Shown piece by piece: positions 1 to 33,748 of a stretch of 35,000 bases of DNA (position 1 is its first letter; each line of letters begins with the position of its first letter). Both the position numbers and the translations under genes were made by a program. Under the pieces are notes generated by a model. That model ran no database searches, was not told where the DNA came from, and saw only the letters and a program-made list of their open reading frames with translations. The DNA comes from Leptospira mayottensis 200901116 (GTDB lineage Bacteria; Spirochaetota; Leptospiria; Leptospirales; Leptospiraceae), in assembly GCF_000306675.2 (NCBI RefSeq), contig NZ_CP024872.1, positions 252,501 through 287,500 on the forward strand, in the 5' to 3' direction.

Positions 1-107
<107 letters not shown>

Positions 108-126
108 CCGGGCCTCTCGCACATTT

Positions 127-199
<73 letters not shown>

Positions 200-224
200 T
201 AGGAAAGTCTTTGGCTGAAATTCG

Positions 225-1383
<1,159 letters not shown>

Positions 1384-1417
1384 GTAACCTGTATTCGAAA
1401 ACAATCCCAAGGGCCGC

Positions 1418-2560
<1,143 letters not shown>

Positions 2561-2563
2561 TCG

Positions 2564-4288
<1,725 letters not shown>

Positions 4289-4353
4289 AATTTTTCCTTC
4301 GGTATTTTCGAAACGTAAAAAGTCGACGACTCAATCCACACAAACAAAAGCGA

Positions 4354-5030
4354 TCAATTTGATTCCAAATTCTTCTTTGCATTTAACAACTCGTCTTTAC
4401 TTTCCCGAAGAGATTGTAGACGATCTTCGATGATTTTCATAGAAGTGTCCGGATAAGATTTGCCGGAATCCTTGAAAAATTTCATACTGTATTCCAAAAT
4501 TTCAGTCATATCATTCGACTTTTTGATCTTAGAATCCAGATAAAATTCCATCTCAGACTTGGCGACTTCCCCTCCTTCCAACAAAACCCCGCGAATTTTA
4601 TCCAGTTTCTCTTCGTCTTTTTTCCGCTTTTCCTCCTGTTCTTCGGTTAACTCTCTAGGAATCAGAGTATTATCAGGGAAACGTTCCGCGAGAGGTTTGA
4701 CCTTTTGAATTACTTCTTTTCGAATTTTTTCTTTTTCTTCAAAAGATAAACTCGAATATCCGCCCGCTGTCGGAACCTCATCGTCGATAGAAGTGATATC
4801 TCCGTTTGAAACAGCCAATTTTTCCGATTCCTCTGATCCGGAAAAATCCAAGAAATTTCCGGATTCAAAGAGGGAATCTTCTTGCCTCATTACCGTACTT
4901 CGGCTGAGTCCACTTTTTAGTTTTTCATCCTCAGGAGAATCTTTTACGACAGGATTTTCTTCATTGAAAAAAAAGAGATAAACCGAAAAAATTAAGAAAA
5001 TTATGATAATTGAATATATTATTTTTCTAT

Positions 5031-5034
<4 letters not shown>
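4354..5034 (-). CDS. Single-pass membrane protein coupled to histidine kinase gene
   Basis: A 226-aa protein of unknown function. Residues 3-23 form a strongly hydrophobic N-terminal helix (YSIIIIFLIFSVYLFFF) after MNRK, followed by a charged, mostly hydrophilic region. By the positive-inside rule the N-terminus stays in the cytoplasm and the rest is periplasmic. No lipobox cysteine follows the hydrophobic segment, so an uncleaved anchor is more likely than a lipoprotein. The C-terminal half (from about residue 95) is rich in Glu/Lys and probably alpha-helical or coiled coil. Its ATG overlaps the stop of the upstream kinase gene (ATGA), so the two are translationally coupled and may form one signalling unit. 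I recognise no family. Confidence 0.75.
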
Positions 5035-7450
<2,416 letters not shown>

Positions 7451-8044
7451 ATGAGGATCGAAGAGCTTCCTACTGTACAAAGGATTTTAAATCGAATTCG
7501 AGATATTGAAAGTCTACAAAACCGGTTCGTGAAAGAAACTCCGGTTCAAAACCGGCAGGAGCCATTCGATTCTATTTTGAAAACAGAAGGTGAAAAATCC
7601 GCTTCGAATCCCCAAATGGAATCTTGGAGAAGAGATTCCCGTGGCAACTGGGAAGGCATCGAACCTACTCTGGCCGAAATTATCCGTAAAGAATCCGAAA
7701 AAAATCATCTCGATCCTTCTCTCGTTCAAAGTGTTATTAAAGCCGAATCCGGTTTTAAAACCGACGCGATTTCTCCGAAAGGTGCGATCGGTCTCATGCA
7801 ACTCATGCCGTCCACGGCTAACCTGTTAGGAGTCGACGACCCTTCCGATCCGGCGGAAAATGTTGCTGGAGGAACGAAACTCTTAAGTGACCTCCTGAAC
7901 AAATATAGAAATTTAGATCACGCACTCGCAGCCTACAACGCAGGCCCCAAAGCCGTAGATCATTACGGAGGTATTCCACCTTACAAGGAAACAAAAAAGT
8001 ACGTTGAAAAAGTTAAAAAATTCTACAGTGATTTTTCCGAATGA
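7451..8044 (+). CDS. Lytic transglycosylase, SLT domain, no Sec signal
   Basis: A 197-aa enzyme with a complete C-terminal Slt70-type lysozyme-like domain (about residues 72-195) that cleaves the MurNAc-GlcNAc bond of peptidoglycan with formation of 1,6-anhydroMurNAc. The catalytic glutamate is E99 in VIKAESGF, followed by the family motifs [12 protein letters not shown] and [12 protein letters not shown]. The first 70 residues have no hydrophobic signal sequence; they include a polar helix ([17 protein letters not shown]). Flagellar muramidases such as FlgJ are exported by the flagellar type III apparatus without a Sec signal, so a role in passing the periplasmic flagellar rod through the wall is a reasonable inference. 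Phage-type or cytoplasmic roles are alternatives. ATG 7451 has GAGAG upstream. Confidence 0.88.
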   Translation: MRIEELPTVQRILNRIRDIESLQNRFVKETPVQNRQEPFDSILKTEGEKSASNPQMESWRRDSRGNWEGIEPTLAEIIRKESEKNHLDPSLVQSVIKAESGFKTDAISPKGAIGLMQLMPSTANLLGVDDPSDPAENVAGGTKLLSDLLNKYRNLDHALAAYNAGPKAVDHYGGIPPYKETKKYVEKVKKFYSDFSE

Positions 8045-8239
8045 CCCTCTAATCCGATCCTTTATCAACTACTCGAAAATAATAGGAAAAACGAATACGA
8101 TCATTTTCACTTTCTATGGAATCAACTCTCGATTTATTGCAAAAAGAGGGCACAACGTAGCCAAAACGAAACGACCTCTTTGAACGTTATCTTTCATTTC
8201 CATCAGTCAAGTTAAGAGAAACATATCTCTTTTGAAATA

Positions 8240-8260
8240 GTGAGTGACACTTAGTCTCAT
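8240..8260. promoter_or_regulatory. Possible TetR operator
   Basis: An imperfect dyad, TGAGTGAC then five bases then GTCTCA, ends about 25 bases before the preferred TetR start and lies next to a TTGACT that could be a -35 box. The arms match in TGAG/CTCA and GAC/GTC with one base bulged. Position and symmetry suit an auto-repression operator, but this is inference. Confidence 0.25.
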
Positions 8261-8281
8261 CTTGACTTTCATTGGGATCGA

Positions 8282-8990
<709 letters not shown>

Positions 8991-9004
8991 ATTTTTTACG
9001 TCGG

Positions 9005-9037
9005 ACTTTTCTCACACTTTTAGAGTGCGAGAAAAGT
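9005..9037. terminator. Long inverted repeat between tetR and acn
   Basis: ACTTTTCTC pairs perfectly with GAGAAAAGT, and inside this CACT pairs with AGTG, giving a long stem with a small loop. It lies between two genes that converge (the TetR gene ends at 8990, the aconitase gene at 9137). No run of T follows on either strand, so it may be a bidirectional or factor-assisted terminator, or an mRNA-stabilising hairpin. Confidence 0.5.
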
Positions 9038-9136
9038 TGAACTACTCCAAAAACTGAACAGTTCACAGACAAGATGATGATACGTTAGCGATTAGCATAA
9101 CGCATATAAAACCTATCTGCCAACATCTAAAACGAA

Positions 9137-11410
<2,274 letters not shown>

Positions 11411-11478
11411 TGTCTTTCTCCGTAGATGATGAGTGAACCTGTCCTTATACGAGTTGTCCTTCCAGTTCATCGAAAGAA

Positions 11479-11514
<36 letters not shown>

Positions 11515-11537
11515 TAGTTTGTATAGGATTTTTTAAT

Positions 11538-12635
<1,098 letters not shown>

Positions 12636-12740
12636 GATTTCCGCCGCATCAAGATTGAGAGAAGAATTGGTTCCGTGCAACCAAAGTTTTATCTCCTTTT
12701 ATAAATTCGGTTCGAATCGTTCGAAAATTGACACTGAAAC

Positions 12741-13688
<948 letters not shown>

Positions 13689-13734
13689 CAGACTTATTGT
13701 TTTCCTCTTGATTGTTTTTAAAAACGCAAACGAT

Positions 13735-14070
13735 ATGAACCTTGTGAATCCGGTTCAGAAATACGAACGTTTCGAGATTCGAAGAAACCGTCAGTCTACG
13801 GAAGTGATTCCACTGGTTGTTTCTTTTGACGAGAACACCTTTGAGGAATTGAAATCTGTACTCGCTCTCGTATTTTATCAGTTTAATATTCATGTGAAAA
13901 TCAATCTGAGCAGAGTCAAGATTTTGCCGCTTCCCGTGGCAATGAAACTTCTTTCTTTTGGATTCGATCTGAGGCTTAAAAACCGAACCCTTGTCATCGA
14001 GGGAGCAAGCGCTTCATTTAAAAAACTGATTCGGTTTTATCGAATGGATAGAGTCGTCTTAATTTTATGA
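13735..14070 (+). CDS. STAS-like small protein
   Basis: A 111-aa protein from ATG 13735. An in-frame extension to 13657 would overlap the start of epmA on the other strand and reads as non-protein, so I reject it. The second half alternates beta and alpha segments ([53 protein letters not shown] in parts), which resembles STAS / anti-sigma-factor antagonist domains. The usual phosphorylated serine in the D-S-S/S-G-L motif is absent (PLPVAM instead), so regulation by phosphorylation is unlikely if the assignment holds. Its 3' end meets the next gene's 3' end with only 7 bp between them. The family assignment is tentative. Confidence 0.65.
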   Translation: MNLVNPVQKYERFEIRRNRQSTEVIPLVVSFDENTFEELKSVLALVFYQFNIHVKINLSRVKILPLPVAMKLLSFGFDLRLKNRTLVIEGASASFKKLIRFYRMDRVVLIL

Positions 14071-14077
14071 TCGCCTC

Positions 14078-14485
14078 TTAATCCCTCTTCCAAGGTTGAA
14101 AGACCAGCTTTATCCCTAAGTTACCCAAAAGCAAAAGAAGACGAGAAGGAATTTCTGTCTCTTGTCGAGTGGAATCCGAAAATTCCACAGAAACATACAT
14201 ACAGAGAGAATGTTTCGCCGCAAACTCCTTCACCTTGTGGCGATAAGGCGCCACTTTTTCTAAGATCTGAAGGATATGATCTTCCAAAGAAGCCTGCGCG
14301 CCCAAGGTCGAATGAAGTTGCCAGTGACCGAAGCCGAGAGGTTTTCCCTCCTTATCTGTGGCGGATATCGGAGTACTGAAATCAGGGTTGAGATCCAACT
14401 CACGAGTAACGGACTCTGAGTCGAGACCATCTTCGTTTACAGAAAGGATCACCCAAGTGAGTGGATAAGATAACGAATTACTCAT
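14078..14485 (-). CDS. DUF4279-like protein
   Basis: A 135-aa soluble protein. It reads like DUF4279 members: an early beta strand with a [13 protein letters not shown] segment, a GHWQLHST stretch in the middle, a helix ([19 protein letters not shown]), and the late strand [11 protein letters not shown]. The function of this family is not known. There is no signal peptide or membrane helix. GGAAG lies about 14 bases before the ATG, a weak ribosome-binding site. It converges on the STAS-like gene with 7 bp between the stops and diverges from the response-regulator gene across a 227-bp gap. Confidence 0.75.
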   Translation of the reverse strand: MSNSLSYPLTWVILSVNEDGLDSESVTRELDLNPDFSTPISATDKEGKPLGFGHWQLHSTLGAQASLEDHILQILEKVAPYRHKVKEFAAKHSLCMYVSVEFSDSTRQETEIPSRLLLLLGNLGIKLVFQPWKRD

Positions 14486-14619
14486 AGTTTTTTACATACT
14501 TCCGAACTTAATTGATATTTGATATTATTTTAACACAAACCATGTTTTTATCACTGTTATTCAAGGTAACCCGAATATTCAAAATCAAAGATCGCTTGAG
14601 AATTCGGTAAAAACATGGC

Positions 14620-14707
<88 letters not shown>

Positions 14708-14708
14708 T

Positions 14709-15438
<730 letters not shown>

Positions 15439-15463
15439 GTTTGATTTTTTAACTTCGCCCCCG

Positions 15464-15489
15464 AAAAGCCCGGACCATCCCGGGCTTTT
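15464..15489 (+). terminator. Intrinsic terminator of the response-regulator gene
   Basis: AAAAGCCCGG pairs perfectly with CCGGGCTTTT across a six-base loop, followed by ATTTATTT. It sits 25 bases after the response-regulator stop and is the clearest rho-independent terminator in the window. The A run on the other side lets it also serve the decayed minus-strand gene that ends at 15488. Confidence 0.85.
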
Positions 15490-15904
15490 ATTTATTTCCC
15501 GCCAGTAGTTTTGAAATTTCTTTTGCTTGGAAAATTTTCATTTTATCTAATATTTTAAAAATTCGATTTTCAAATTCGTTTTGTTGGTCTCTTATCTTTT
15601 TTAGTTCTAAAACGAATCCTTTTTCAGGTAATTTGAATTTTGCTTGAATATCATTGAAATCGCCAAGATCGGACTCTGAATAACCCGAAATTTCTATAAC
15701 TCCATTCGCTCTTCTATAAAATATCCAAGGATGTCCGATCCACAACTGTTTCCAAATGTTGTTTTGTGATTCTAAAATTTTCTCCCATTCGTTTAAATTT
15801 CCAATATCTCTATTTTAGTTGTATCCGGTATGTCATACTCTTTTTTCAGATAGTCATAGGTATGAACTTCAATCGCATTCAAAAATTACAATATTCTTAT
15901 CCAT
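15488..15904 (-). pseudogene. Hypothetical gene with two opposite frameshifts
   Basis: Three segments together read as one protein of about 140 aa that I do not recognise. It starts at ATG 15904 (MDKNIVI), which overlaps the stop of the dehydratase gene. That frame stops at TGA 15871-15869. From about 15882 the next frame reads NAIEVHTYDYLKKEYD up to TAA 15795-15793, after which the first frame resumes (open from 15814) with NEWEKILESQ and runs to the stop at 15488. Removing one T from a T5 run near 15885 and adding one T to a T3 run near 15797 would join all three. The longest single-frame piece with a start is TTG 15745 to 15488 (85 aa). Sequencing error is an alternative to true decay. Confidence 0.6.
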
Positions 15905-16196
15905 GGCGGATTGTTTCGGCTTCTTCGGCAAAACGAAGATCTAAATCTGTGATTGTATTTTTAGAATGTGTGAAAATTTCCACGGTGACCTTTCGGTAGG
16001 TGAGAAAAATATCCGGGTGATGATCAAATCTTTCAGCGATATGTGCAAGCGAATTTACAAACTCCAATCCGCTTAAATAAGTCGGAAAAATAAAAGTCTT
16101 AGATAAAAACGGAATTTCTGTTCGAAACCTGATCTCCCAACCAGAAGGAAGCTTTTGTTTGAAAAGTTCCAAGTCCGCGTTATTCGAGTTGCTCAT
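15897..16196 (-). CDS. phhB: Pterin-4a-carbinolamine dehydratase
   Basis: A 99-aa enzyme of the PCD/DCoH family, which dehydrates 4a-hydroxytetrahydropterin to recycle the pterin cofactor; some bacterial members may act instead in pterin or molybdopterin metabolism. The active-site signature is visible as [11 protein letters not shown] (H59, H60, P61) with the later [10 protein letters not shown] (H77) and [12 protein letters not shown]. Full length for the family. A very good ribosome-binding site (GAAGGAG) lies six bases before the ATG. No phenylalanine hydroxylase gene is nearby. The stop overlaps the ATG of the frameshifted downstream gene, so the two once formed an operon. Confidence 0.9.
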   Translation of the reverse strand: MSNSNNADLELFKQKLPSGWEIRFRTEIPFLSKTFIFPTYLSGLEFVNSLAHIAERFDHHPDIFLTYRKVTVEIFTHSKNTITDLDLRFAEEAETIRHG

Positions 16197-16207
16197 AAAA
16201 ACTCCTT

Positions 16208-16226
16208 CACCTTATTATATAAGGTG
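16208..16226. promoter_or_regulatory. Dyad just upstream of the phhB ribosome-binding site
   Basis: CACCTTAT-TAT-ATAAGGTG forms a perfect 8-bp-arm inverted repeat whose end touches the ribosome-binding site of phhB. It could be an operator or, in the mRNA, a hairpin next to the ribosome-binding site. Only symmetry and position support it. Confidence 0.3.
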
Positions 16227-16350
16227 TTATCGTCTAACTTTTGTTCTATGCTATAATAAAAAACTCCGCGGTCAAATGAACTTGTTCCAAAAACCTGAAA
16301 TGTGGGAACGATTACATTTCATAAAATGCCTGTATGATATTCTATAATCT

Positions 16351-16804
<454 letters not shown>

Positions 16805-17028
16805 ATATTTGTGCAAAAAAAATTTTACATCGAAAATCGAAACGTTCTAATTTTTCAGACGGTCATCATACAATTGAAAAATCCGAATCATTCCGCTTTT
16901 CCTCAAATGAAATTTCACCATTCTTTTCATTAGACTTCAAAATTCGAGAGAAAAACCTGATTCCAAAACGGCGAAAGTAGTTGATTCCACGATGTAAAAC
17001 TTAGAAAAAAGAATTAAGGGGAAACAAC

Positions 17029-17308
<280 letters not shown>

Positions 17309-17326
17309 AAACCGCGAGCACCTTTA

Positions 17327-17970
<644 letters not shown>

Positions 17971-17971
17971 T

Positions 17972-18001
17972 CGACCGTTCCTTGTCCTTTGCGACCGGTC
18001 G
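17972..18001 (+). terminator. Weak terminator after the yqjDE-like unit
   Basis: CGACCG (17972-17977) pairs with CGGTCG (17996-18001) and is followed by TTTTGTGTTT. The loop of 18 bases is long, but the right half is itself a 10-bp palindrome (CGACCGGTCG), which could fold alone. It begins one base after the last gene's stop. Confidence 0.45.
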
Positions 18002-18221
18002 TTTTGTGTTTAAATTTCCGCTTTATATATTCTGATTTAGAACTTTCTTTAAGATATGTGAATAAAAAGATCCAGAGTTTCAAAAAGGTCATCCTGAGAT
18101 ACTTTGTTGAATTTGTATTCATAAACTTCGAGCATTCTTTTGTCCGAAAATTTGAGAAAAATAGGAATAGTCTTTTAAAATTCTTTGTAGAATGAACTTT
18201 TCCGTGTTTAGAGTTTTAGAT

Positions 18222-18530
18222 TTATTTTTCCCTACTTTGAACAAGAGTTCCGATGGACGGTTGTCGTGTACGTAGATTGATAAATATAAAAAAGGTTTGT
18301 TTTTGATTTTTAAACACCCAGAACGCGACAGGATAAAGCCAACGCTTCTTCAAAAACGGCATCGAGTAATCGTTTCCGACATGAGAATGTATTTCTTCTT
18401 CAGGATTGTATATCGGAAGGAGAATAAATTCTCTTGAAATAGTGTTTAATCCGCATTTCTTTTTGATTTCTATAACGGCGACAACATTTAAAATCGATCG
18501 GTCTGAGTAAAAGCGGGTTGTATCACTCAA
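18222..18530 (-). CDS. Small hypothetical protein
   Basis: A 102-aa frame from TTG 18530; no ATG start exists upstream, and an in-frame TAG lies 27 bases before the TTG. The translation looks like protein (ILLPIYNPEEEIHSHVGND, KKRWLYPVAFWVF) with no membrane helix or known motif. It may be a genuine small gene or the remaining 3' part of a longer one. The ribosome-binding site is not convincing. It lies between the yqjDE-like unit and the WGR gene, in a stretch with other signs of rearrangement. Confidence 0.4.
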   Translation of the reverse strand: MSDTTRFYSDRSILNVVAVIEIKKKCGLNTISREFILLPIYNPEEEIHSHVGNDYSMPFLKKRWLYPVAFWVFKNQKQTFFIFINLRTRQPSIGTLVQSREK

Positions 18531-18586
18531 ACGCTCGTTTGATCTATAATCTTTCTACTTTCTATATCGTAAATCTCCACAAAATC

Positions 18587-18616
18587 GACCGATAATATAT
18601 TAAGATATTATCGGTC
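18587..18616 (-). terminator. 12-bp-arm hairpin after the WGR gene
   Basis: GACCGATAATAT and ATATTATCGGTC form a perfect 12-bp stem with a six-base loop, 41 bases past the stop of the WGR-protein gene and followed on that strand by GATTTTG. It is a likely terminator. Further ACCGAT copies at 18623-18647 make the spot locally repetitive. Confidence 0.5.
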
Positions 18617-18656
18617 ACATAATTACCGATTAAACCGATAAGGCCATAGTTAAATT

Positions 18657-20618
18657 TTATTTCCTCACCTTTAGATACATGTCTCCGTCTTCGTTAATCT
18701 TATATTGAACGTAGTCCGATTTTCTCACCGCTTCTTCGACCTGGGCAAGCGTCACATCGTGATATTTGGTTTTGGAAACGATTTTCAAAATGGCATTCAC
18801 GTGATAGAACGAATTGTTCTCTATGGTTTCGTAGGCCTTATATTTCTTTTTATTTTTGTAGATGAAAGGGATCAGTCCGACTATTTCGGTGATTGGATCG
18901 GCAACGCTAGCGATGGAGACCGGAGTACTGAAATCATCTGTTTCGAAAATATACCGGAATCGCTTTTCATTTTGGTTGAAGAACTCGAATTTTTTTTGAC
19001 CTTCGGGGGTTTCAACATGAAGATACTTGCGCCATTGTTTATCACAGATAGCGATCAAATCTTTGAGAATTTGTTTTATATCTTTTCTCTCAACTCTTTG
19101 TGCCAGAAGTTTTTCTCCAGCTTCCAGAGCCAGTTCCGGTTTATAGTCGCTATTGTCCGCAAGCGTTCGTAACAACGGATCTTTAATCTCCGGATGGACG
19201 TCCAACTGCAACGGTTTACGTCCTGCTTTACTTTTTTCCAATTGATCTTTTTTAAGGCGTACATGAAATTTTTGGATTTGTTCGTCGGTAAGCGAAGTAC
19301 CGTTGATATTTAGTTGTTCGAGTTCCGTAAAATCGTGGAGAAACTCAAGGTCGTTCAATTTTGTGTCCCGCAGGGAAAGTCGGCTCAACTTTTTCAATTT
19401 CACTAAAGTTGCGAAATCCAACCCAGTGCATCCGTCGGCGGTTAAAAAGCTAATTCCTTTTAACATCGAAACGTCTTTCACCGGCGTTCTAGAAATATCA
19501 ACGCTAAAAAGTTTTTTTTCAGCCATAGCCAAAATCGAAATATCCGAAATAGAAGTATCACTAAGACGGATAATTTCTAGTTTAAATTTTTTTTCAGTTA
19601 GAAGCACTTCCAAAGGTTTAAGATCGGAAATCGAACTGCCGCTTAGATCGAGCTTTTCTAAAGTTAATATTGTTTCAAACGTAGGCTCATCGTCTTCATC
19701 CTCAAGTTGTTCGCGAAAAGTTTGTTTCCAAGCATCACTGAGGTTGTCCCACCAAGCCGTTTTCGAACCCGCCGACGGATCCGCAGGGCGTTCAGCAGGA
19801 ATATCGAATTCGAATTCGTCACAAAACTGTTGTAAGAATAACGCTCCGATGTTGTGATAAACCGGATTGATTTCGTCTTCCATTTCATGAATCACCGGAA
19901 AAATTGCAGGTTCCCCCTCTTTGTTTTTTTCCGTCGGGTGATAGATCCAATCGGAATTGTCAGTATAGCGAAGAGGGCAAAATACGTTACTCGCTTTACC
20001 ATCGAAGAGATCATAAACCCGGTCCCCTTCGTCGAAAATATCGAAATCGAAATAACATTTTCCTAGCTCTAACCGATCGGTTTTTAGCGTGTTGTGTTTT
20101 TCAATTAGTTTAAGAAATGATTTTGGAAATTTCTTGTAGGAATTTGGATTGCCGGGAGACGAGGCTGTAAGAGTTTTTCCGTTTTCAAATTCGACGATCA
20201 ACGTATTTTTGTTTATTTTTGCTGTTTTTGCATGTTCGAAAATTTTACGCACTACGGATTCAAATCCAGGGGAATCGGCCAGATAGAGGAAATGTTTTGT
20301 TAAATCTTTCTGTAAATCCTTTGAATTGGCAATGTTTTCCCATTCTTTGGGAAAATCGTTGGATGTTTGTACGGAAGTTTTTTTATTCTGGGAAGACGAA
20401 GACGTTCGCAAACCCCCTTCTATATAACCTTTTTTTAATTTTTCTGAGAGCAATTTTTTGGCTTCTTTCAGACATTTTTCCTCACTGTCGAAAGTTTTAG
20501 TTTGAGATGTTCCGCTCGTGCTAGTTTTACCGTAAGTAACCGTAAAGGATTTTCCGGAAACTTCTATGTTCCAAAACTTGTCCGATTTTTCGTCCTTGAG
20601 TGTTAAGTGGTGTTGCAT
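18657..20618 (-). CDS. WGR-domain protein with leucine-rich repeats
   Basis: A 653-aa multidomain protein. Residues 1-70 are a WGR domain ([20 protein letters not shown], then [15 protein letters not shown] helix), a nucleic-acid-binding module known from PARPs and from many bacterial proteins of unknown role. Residues about 160-275 ([13 protein letters not shown], with later acidic strands) recall SMI1/KNR4 (SUKH) domains; this is tentative. Residues about 315-450 hold leucine-rich repeats of the SIS-D-L type ([29 protein letters not shown]). The last 180 residues have no match I know. No signal peptide is present, so it is cytoplasmic. It stands alone, next to an IS-rich stretch; ATG 20618 has GGA upstream. 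Confidence 0.8.
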   Translation of the reverse strand: MQHHLTLKDEKSDKFWNIEVSGKSFTVTYGKTSTSGTSQTKTFDSEEKCLKEAKKLLSEKLKKGYIEGGLRTSSSSQNKKTSVQTSNDFPKEWENIANSKDLQKDLTKHFLYLADSPGFESVVRKIFEHAKTAKINKNTLIVEFENGKTLTASSPGNPNSYKKFPKSFLKLIEKHNTLKTDRLELGKCYFDFDIFDEGDRVYDLFDGKASNVFCPLRYTDNSDWIYHPTEKNKEGEPAIFPVIHEMEDEINPVYHNIGALFLQQFCDEFEFDIPAERPADPSAGSKTAWWDNLSDAWKQTFREQLEDEDDEPTFETILTLEKLDLSGSSISDLKPLEVLLTEKKFKLEIIRLSDTSISDISILAMAEKKLFSVDISRTPVKDVSMLKGISFLTADGCTGLDFATLVKLKKLSRLSLRDTKLNDLEFLHDFTELEQLNINGTSLTDEQIQKFHVRLKKDQLEKSKAGRKPLQLDVHPEIKDPLLRTLADNSDYKPELALEAGEKLLAQRVERKDIKQILKDLIAICDKQWRKYLHVETPEGQKKFEFFNQNEKRFRYIFETDDFSTPVSIASVADPITEIVGLIPFIYKNKKKYKAYETIENNSFYHVNAILKIVSKTKYHDVTLAQVEEAVRKSDYVQYKINEDGDMYLKVRK

Positions 20619-21028
20619 GTTATCATCCAGAATTAATTTAGTATATTATTATTTTTTGAATATATGTTTGATTTGGATCAATTTATTGTCCCGGGACGAA
20701 TTCGTCGAAATCACACTTTGTTTCTACGAAACGATTTAAGCATATTTCCTACAATATGCCATCTCTTGGTTATTTCTCTTAATTGCAAAGAATTTCTGTA
20801 AAACCCGGAGAAAATAATTATCCAATCAAATTTCCGCATGGAACGGTGTTTTGCACGCTATCATTAAATTAAAAATTCACTTTATAGTGCTGTTGAATTT
20901 TTGAGGCAGATTCGTATAAAAAATCTGTAAAGCATTTCAAAAAGAATTTTTTTCGTCATGAATGATACTGAGACTCTTACCAAAAAACTTAATAATTTAC
21001 AGCGTATTGCAAAATTCAATTTTACTTT
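20619..21028. other. Non-coding flank with a gene fragment at its end
   Basis: About 410 bp upstream of the WGR gene. It holds that gene's promoter and, at 20958-21028, the first codons of a gene that is cut by the MITE-like element. I see no RNA gene or repeat array in the remainder, which is AT-rich. Confidence 0.4.
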
Positions 21029-21086
21029 AGAGTTTGTCTTAAAAACCTTTAAAGAAATCAGTTACAATCATTCAGTAAGTTCGTAA
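20958..21086 (+). pseudogene. 5' fragment of a gene cut by a small mobile element
   Basis: ATG 20958 opens a frame that reads MNDTETLTKKLNNLQRIAKF and then NFT before it enters the inverted repeat at 21029; a TAA at 21084 ends it inside the element. The first 24 residues look like the start of a helical protein, whereas the rest is element sequence. No matching 3' part is seen after the adjacent insertion sequence, so the remainder is lost or elsewhere. The family is not recognised. Confidence 0.4.
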
Positions 21087-21207
21087 TAAAATATAGAAGT
21101 TCCCGCAAATTACGTCCTTTTGGTAGTTTACGAGCTTTCGAGCATATTTTATAACCGTTAAATTCTTGTCGAAGTTCCTATATTTCGAGGTTTTTAAGAC
21201 AGGCTCT
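21029..21207. mobile_element. MITE-like element with 20-bp terminal inverted repeats
   Basis: The ends AGAGTTTGTCTTAAAAACCT (21029-21048) and AGGTTTTTAAGACAGGCTCT (21188-21207) are inverted repeats with 18 of 20 bases matching. The 179-bp unit has no coding capacity. The GAGCCTGTC-type terminus is like that of IS5/IS427-group elements, so it may be a non-autonomous derivative of such an IS. A target duplication is not visible, perhaps because the IS1533-like element abuts the right end. Confidence 0.55.
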
Positions 21208-21261
21208 GATATGGCGCCCCCATCCGGAGCTGTAAATATTTTTTCGCATTTTTTTTAATCA

Positions 21262-21471
<210 letters not shown>

Positions 21472-21489
21472 TGAAACATTACTCTAACT

Positions 21490-22619
<1,130 letters not shown>

Positions 22620-22632
22620 TATGCTTGCATCG

Positions 22633-24382
<1,750 letters not shown>

Positions 24383-24421
24383 GTAGATACCTTTATTCGG
24401 GAGAGCGGAACTTAGGACAAT

Positions 24422-27442
<3,021 letters not shown>

Positions 27443-27511
27443 AATTTAAATTAAACGGTAAACCGCCCTCACAATCTGTGTTAATTTGGCCGATGTGGCT
27501 CGGCTCGTTTA

Positions 27512-29107
<1,596 letters not shown>

Positions 29108-29363
29108 AATAAATGTTCCTTTCTTTGAATACTCCAAAACCACAAATTCTTAGAATCCAAGCCCATGTCCAGGAACTTCTTTTTTAGTTTTACCATTGAC
29201 TTAAGCCGAAGATACCACAAAAAGGAAACCGAAATCAATGCCACTTGTAATAACCAACTTTGCAGATCAATTAAATCTACAGATAAACTTGTCGAAAGTG
29301 CAACAATCCCCCGTAAAAAATTGGTTATGCCGCTCTACAAATTGAGTATTGCCTTTTGACAGA

Positions 29364-33458
<4,095 letters not shown>

Positions 33459-33674
33459 TCAAATAGTCCATTTATTTTTCACTCCGCAATTTGGACAAAC
33501 TGCTGAAATTTCAGCCTTTACCCTTCTTCCTTTGGGAGTTTCTATCTTTCCAATCGCTATAAACTCAAAATCAACGCCCTCTGGGACATAATGTCCTGTT
33601 CCGTACTTTGCTGAGCCTTCTATCATATAAGAGCAGGCATGGCATTTAACTCGCAATTTAATTACTTCGGCCAT
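33459..33674 (-). CDS. Small zinc-ribbon protein
   Basis: A 71-aa protein from ATG 33674 (MAEVIKLRVKCHACSY). Two CxxC pairs, KCHAC near residue 11 and VCPNC near residue 60, should bind one zinc ion and form a zinc ribbon. The middle part is beta-rich (VDFEFIAIGKIETPKGRRVK). It has no signal or membrane helix. An ATG at 33740 is in frame, but the extra 22 residues overlap a hairpin and repeat-like sequence, so I prefer the inner start, although its ribosome-binding site is weak. It stands alone in low-G+C DNA. Function unknown; a role in nucleic-acid or protein binding is the usual guess for such ribbons. Confidence 0.6.
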   Translation of the reverse strand: MAEVIKLRVKCHACSYMIEGSAKYGTGHYVPEGVDFEFIAIGKIETPKGRRVKAEISAVCPNCGVKNKWTI

Positions 33675-33732
33675 AATTTTTTGTAACTCTATTTTCAAAA
33701 ATGCAATAGAGCCGTAAATCCTTTTCTGACAT

Positions 33733-33748
33733 TCCTGCATCAGCAGGA
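33733..33748. repeat. Short perfect hairpin
   Basis: TCCTGC and GCAGGA pair across a four-base loop (ATCA), just upstream of the zinc-ribbon gene on the minus strand. It could be a leader hairpin or the remains of a mobile element end, since IS-end-like sequence lies directly beside it. Confidence 0.35.

Noticed and set aside
17989..18195. 68-aa plus-strand frame after the yqjDE-like unit
   Set aside because: Its start lies in the terminator palindrome and no ribosome-binding site is present.
29165..29359. 64-aa plus-strand frame between the SGNH-like and GT-C-like genes
   Set aside because: No ribosome-binding site, and its composition is unlike protein; the gap is more likely a divergent promoter region.
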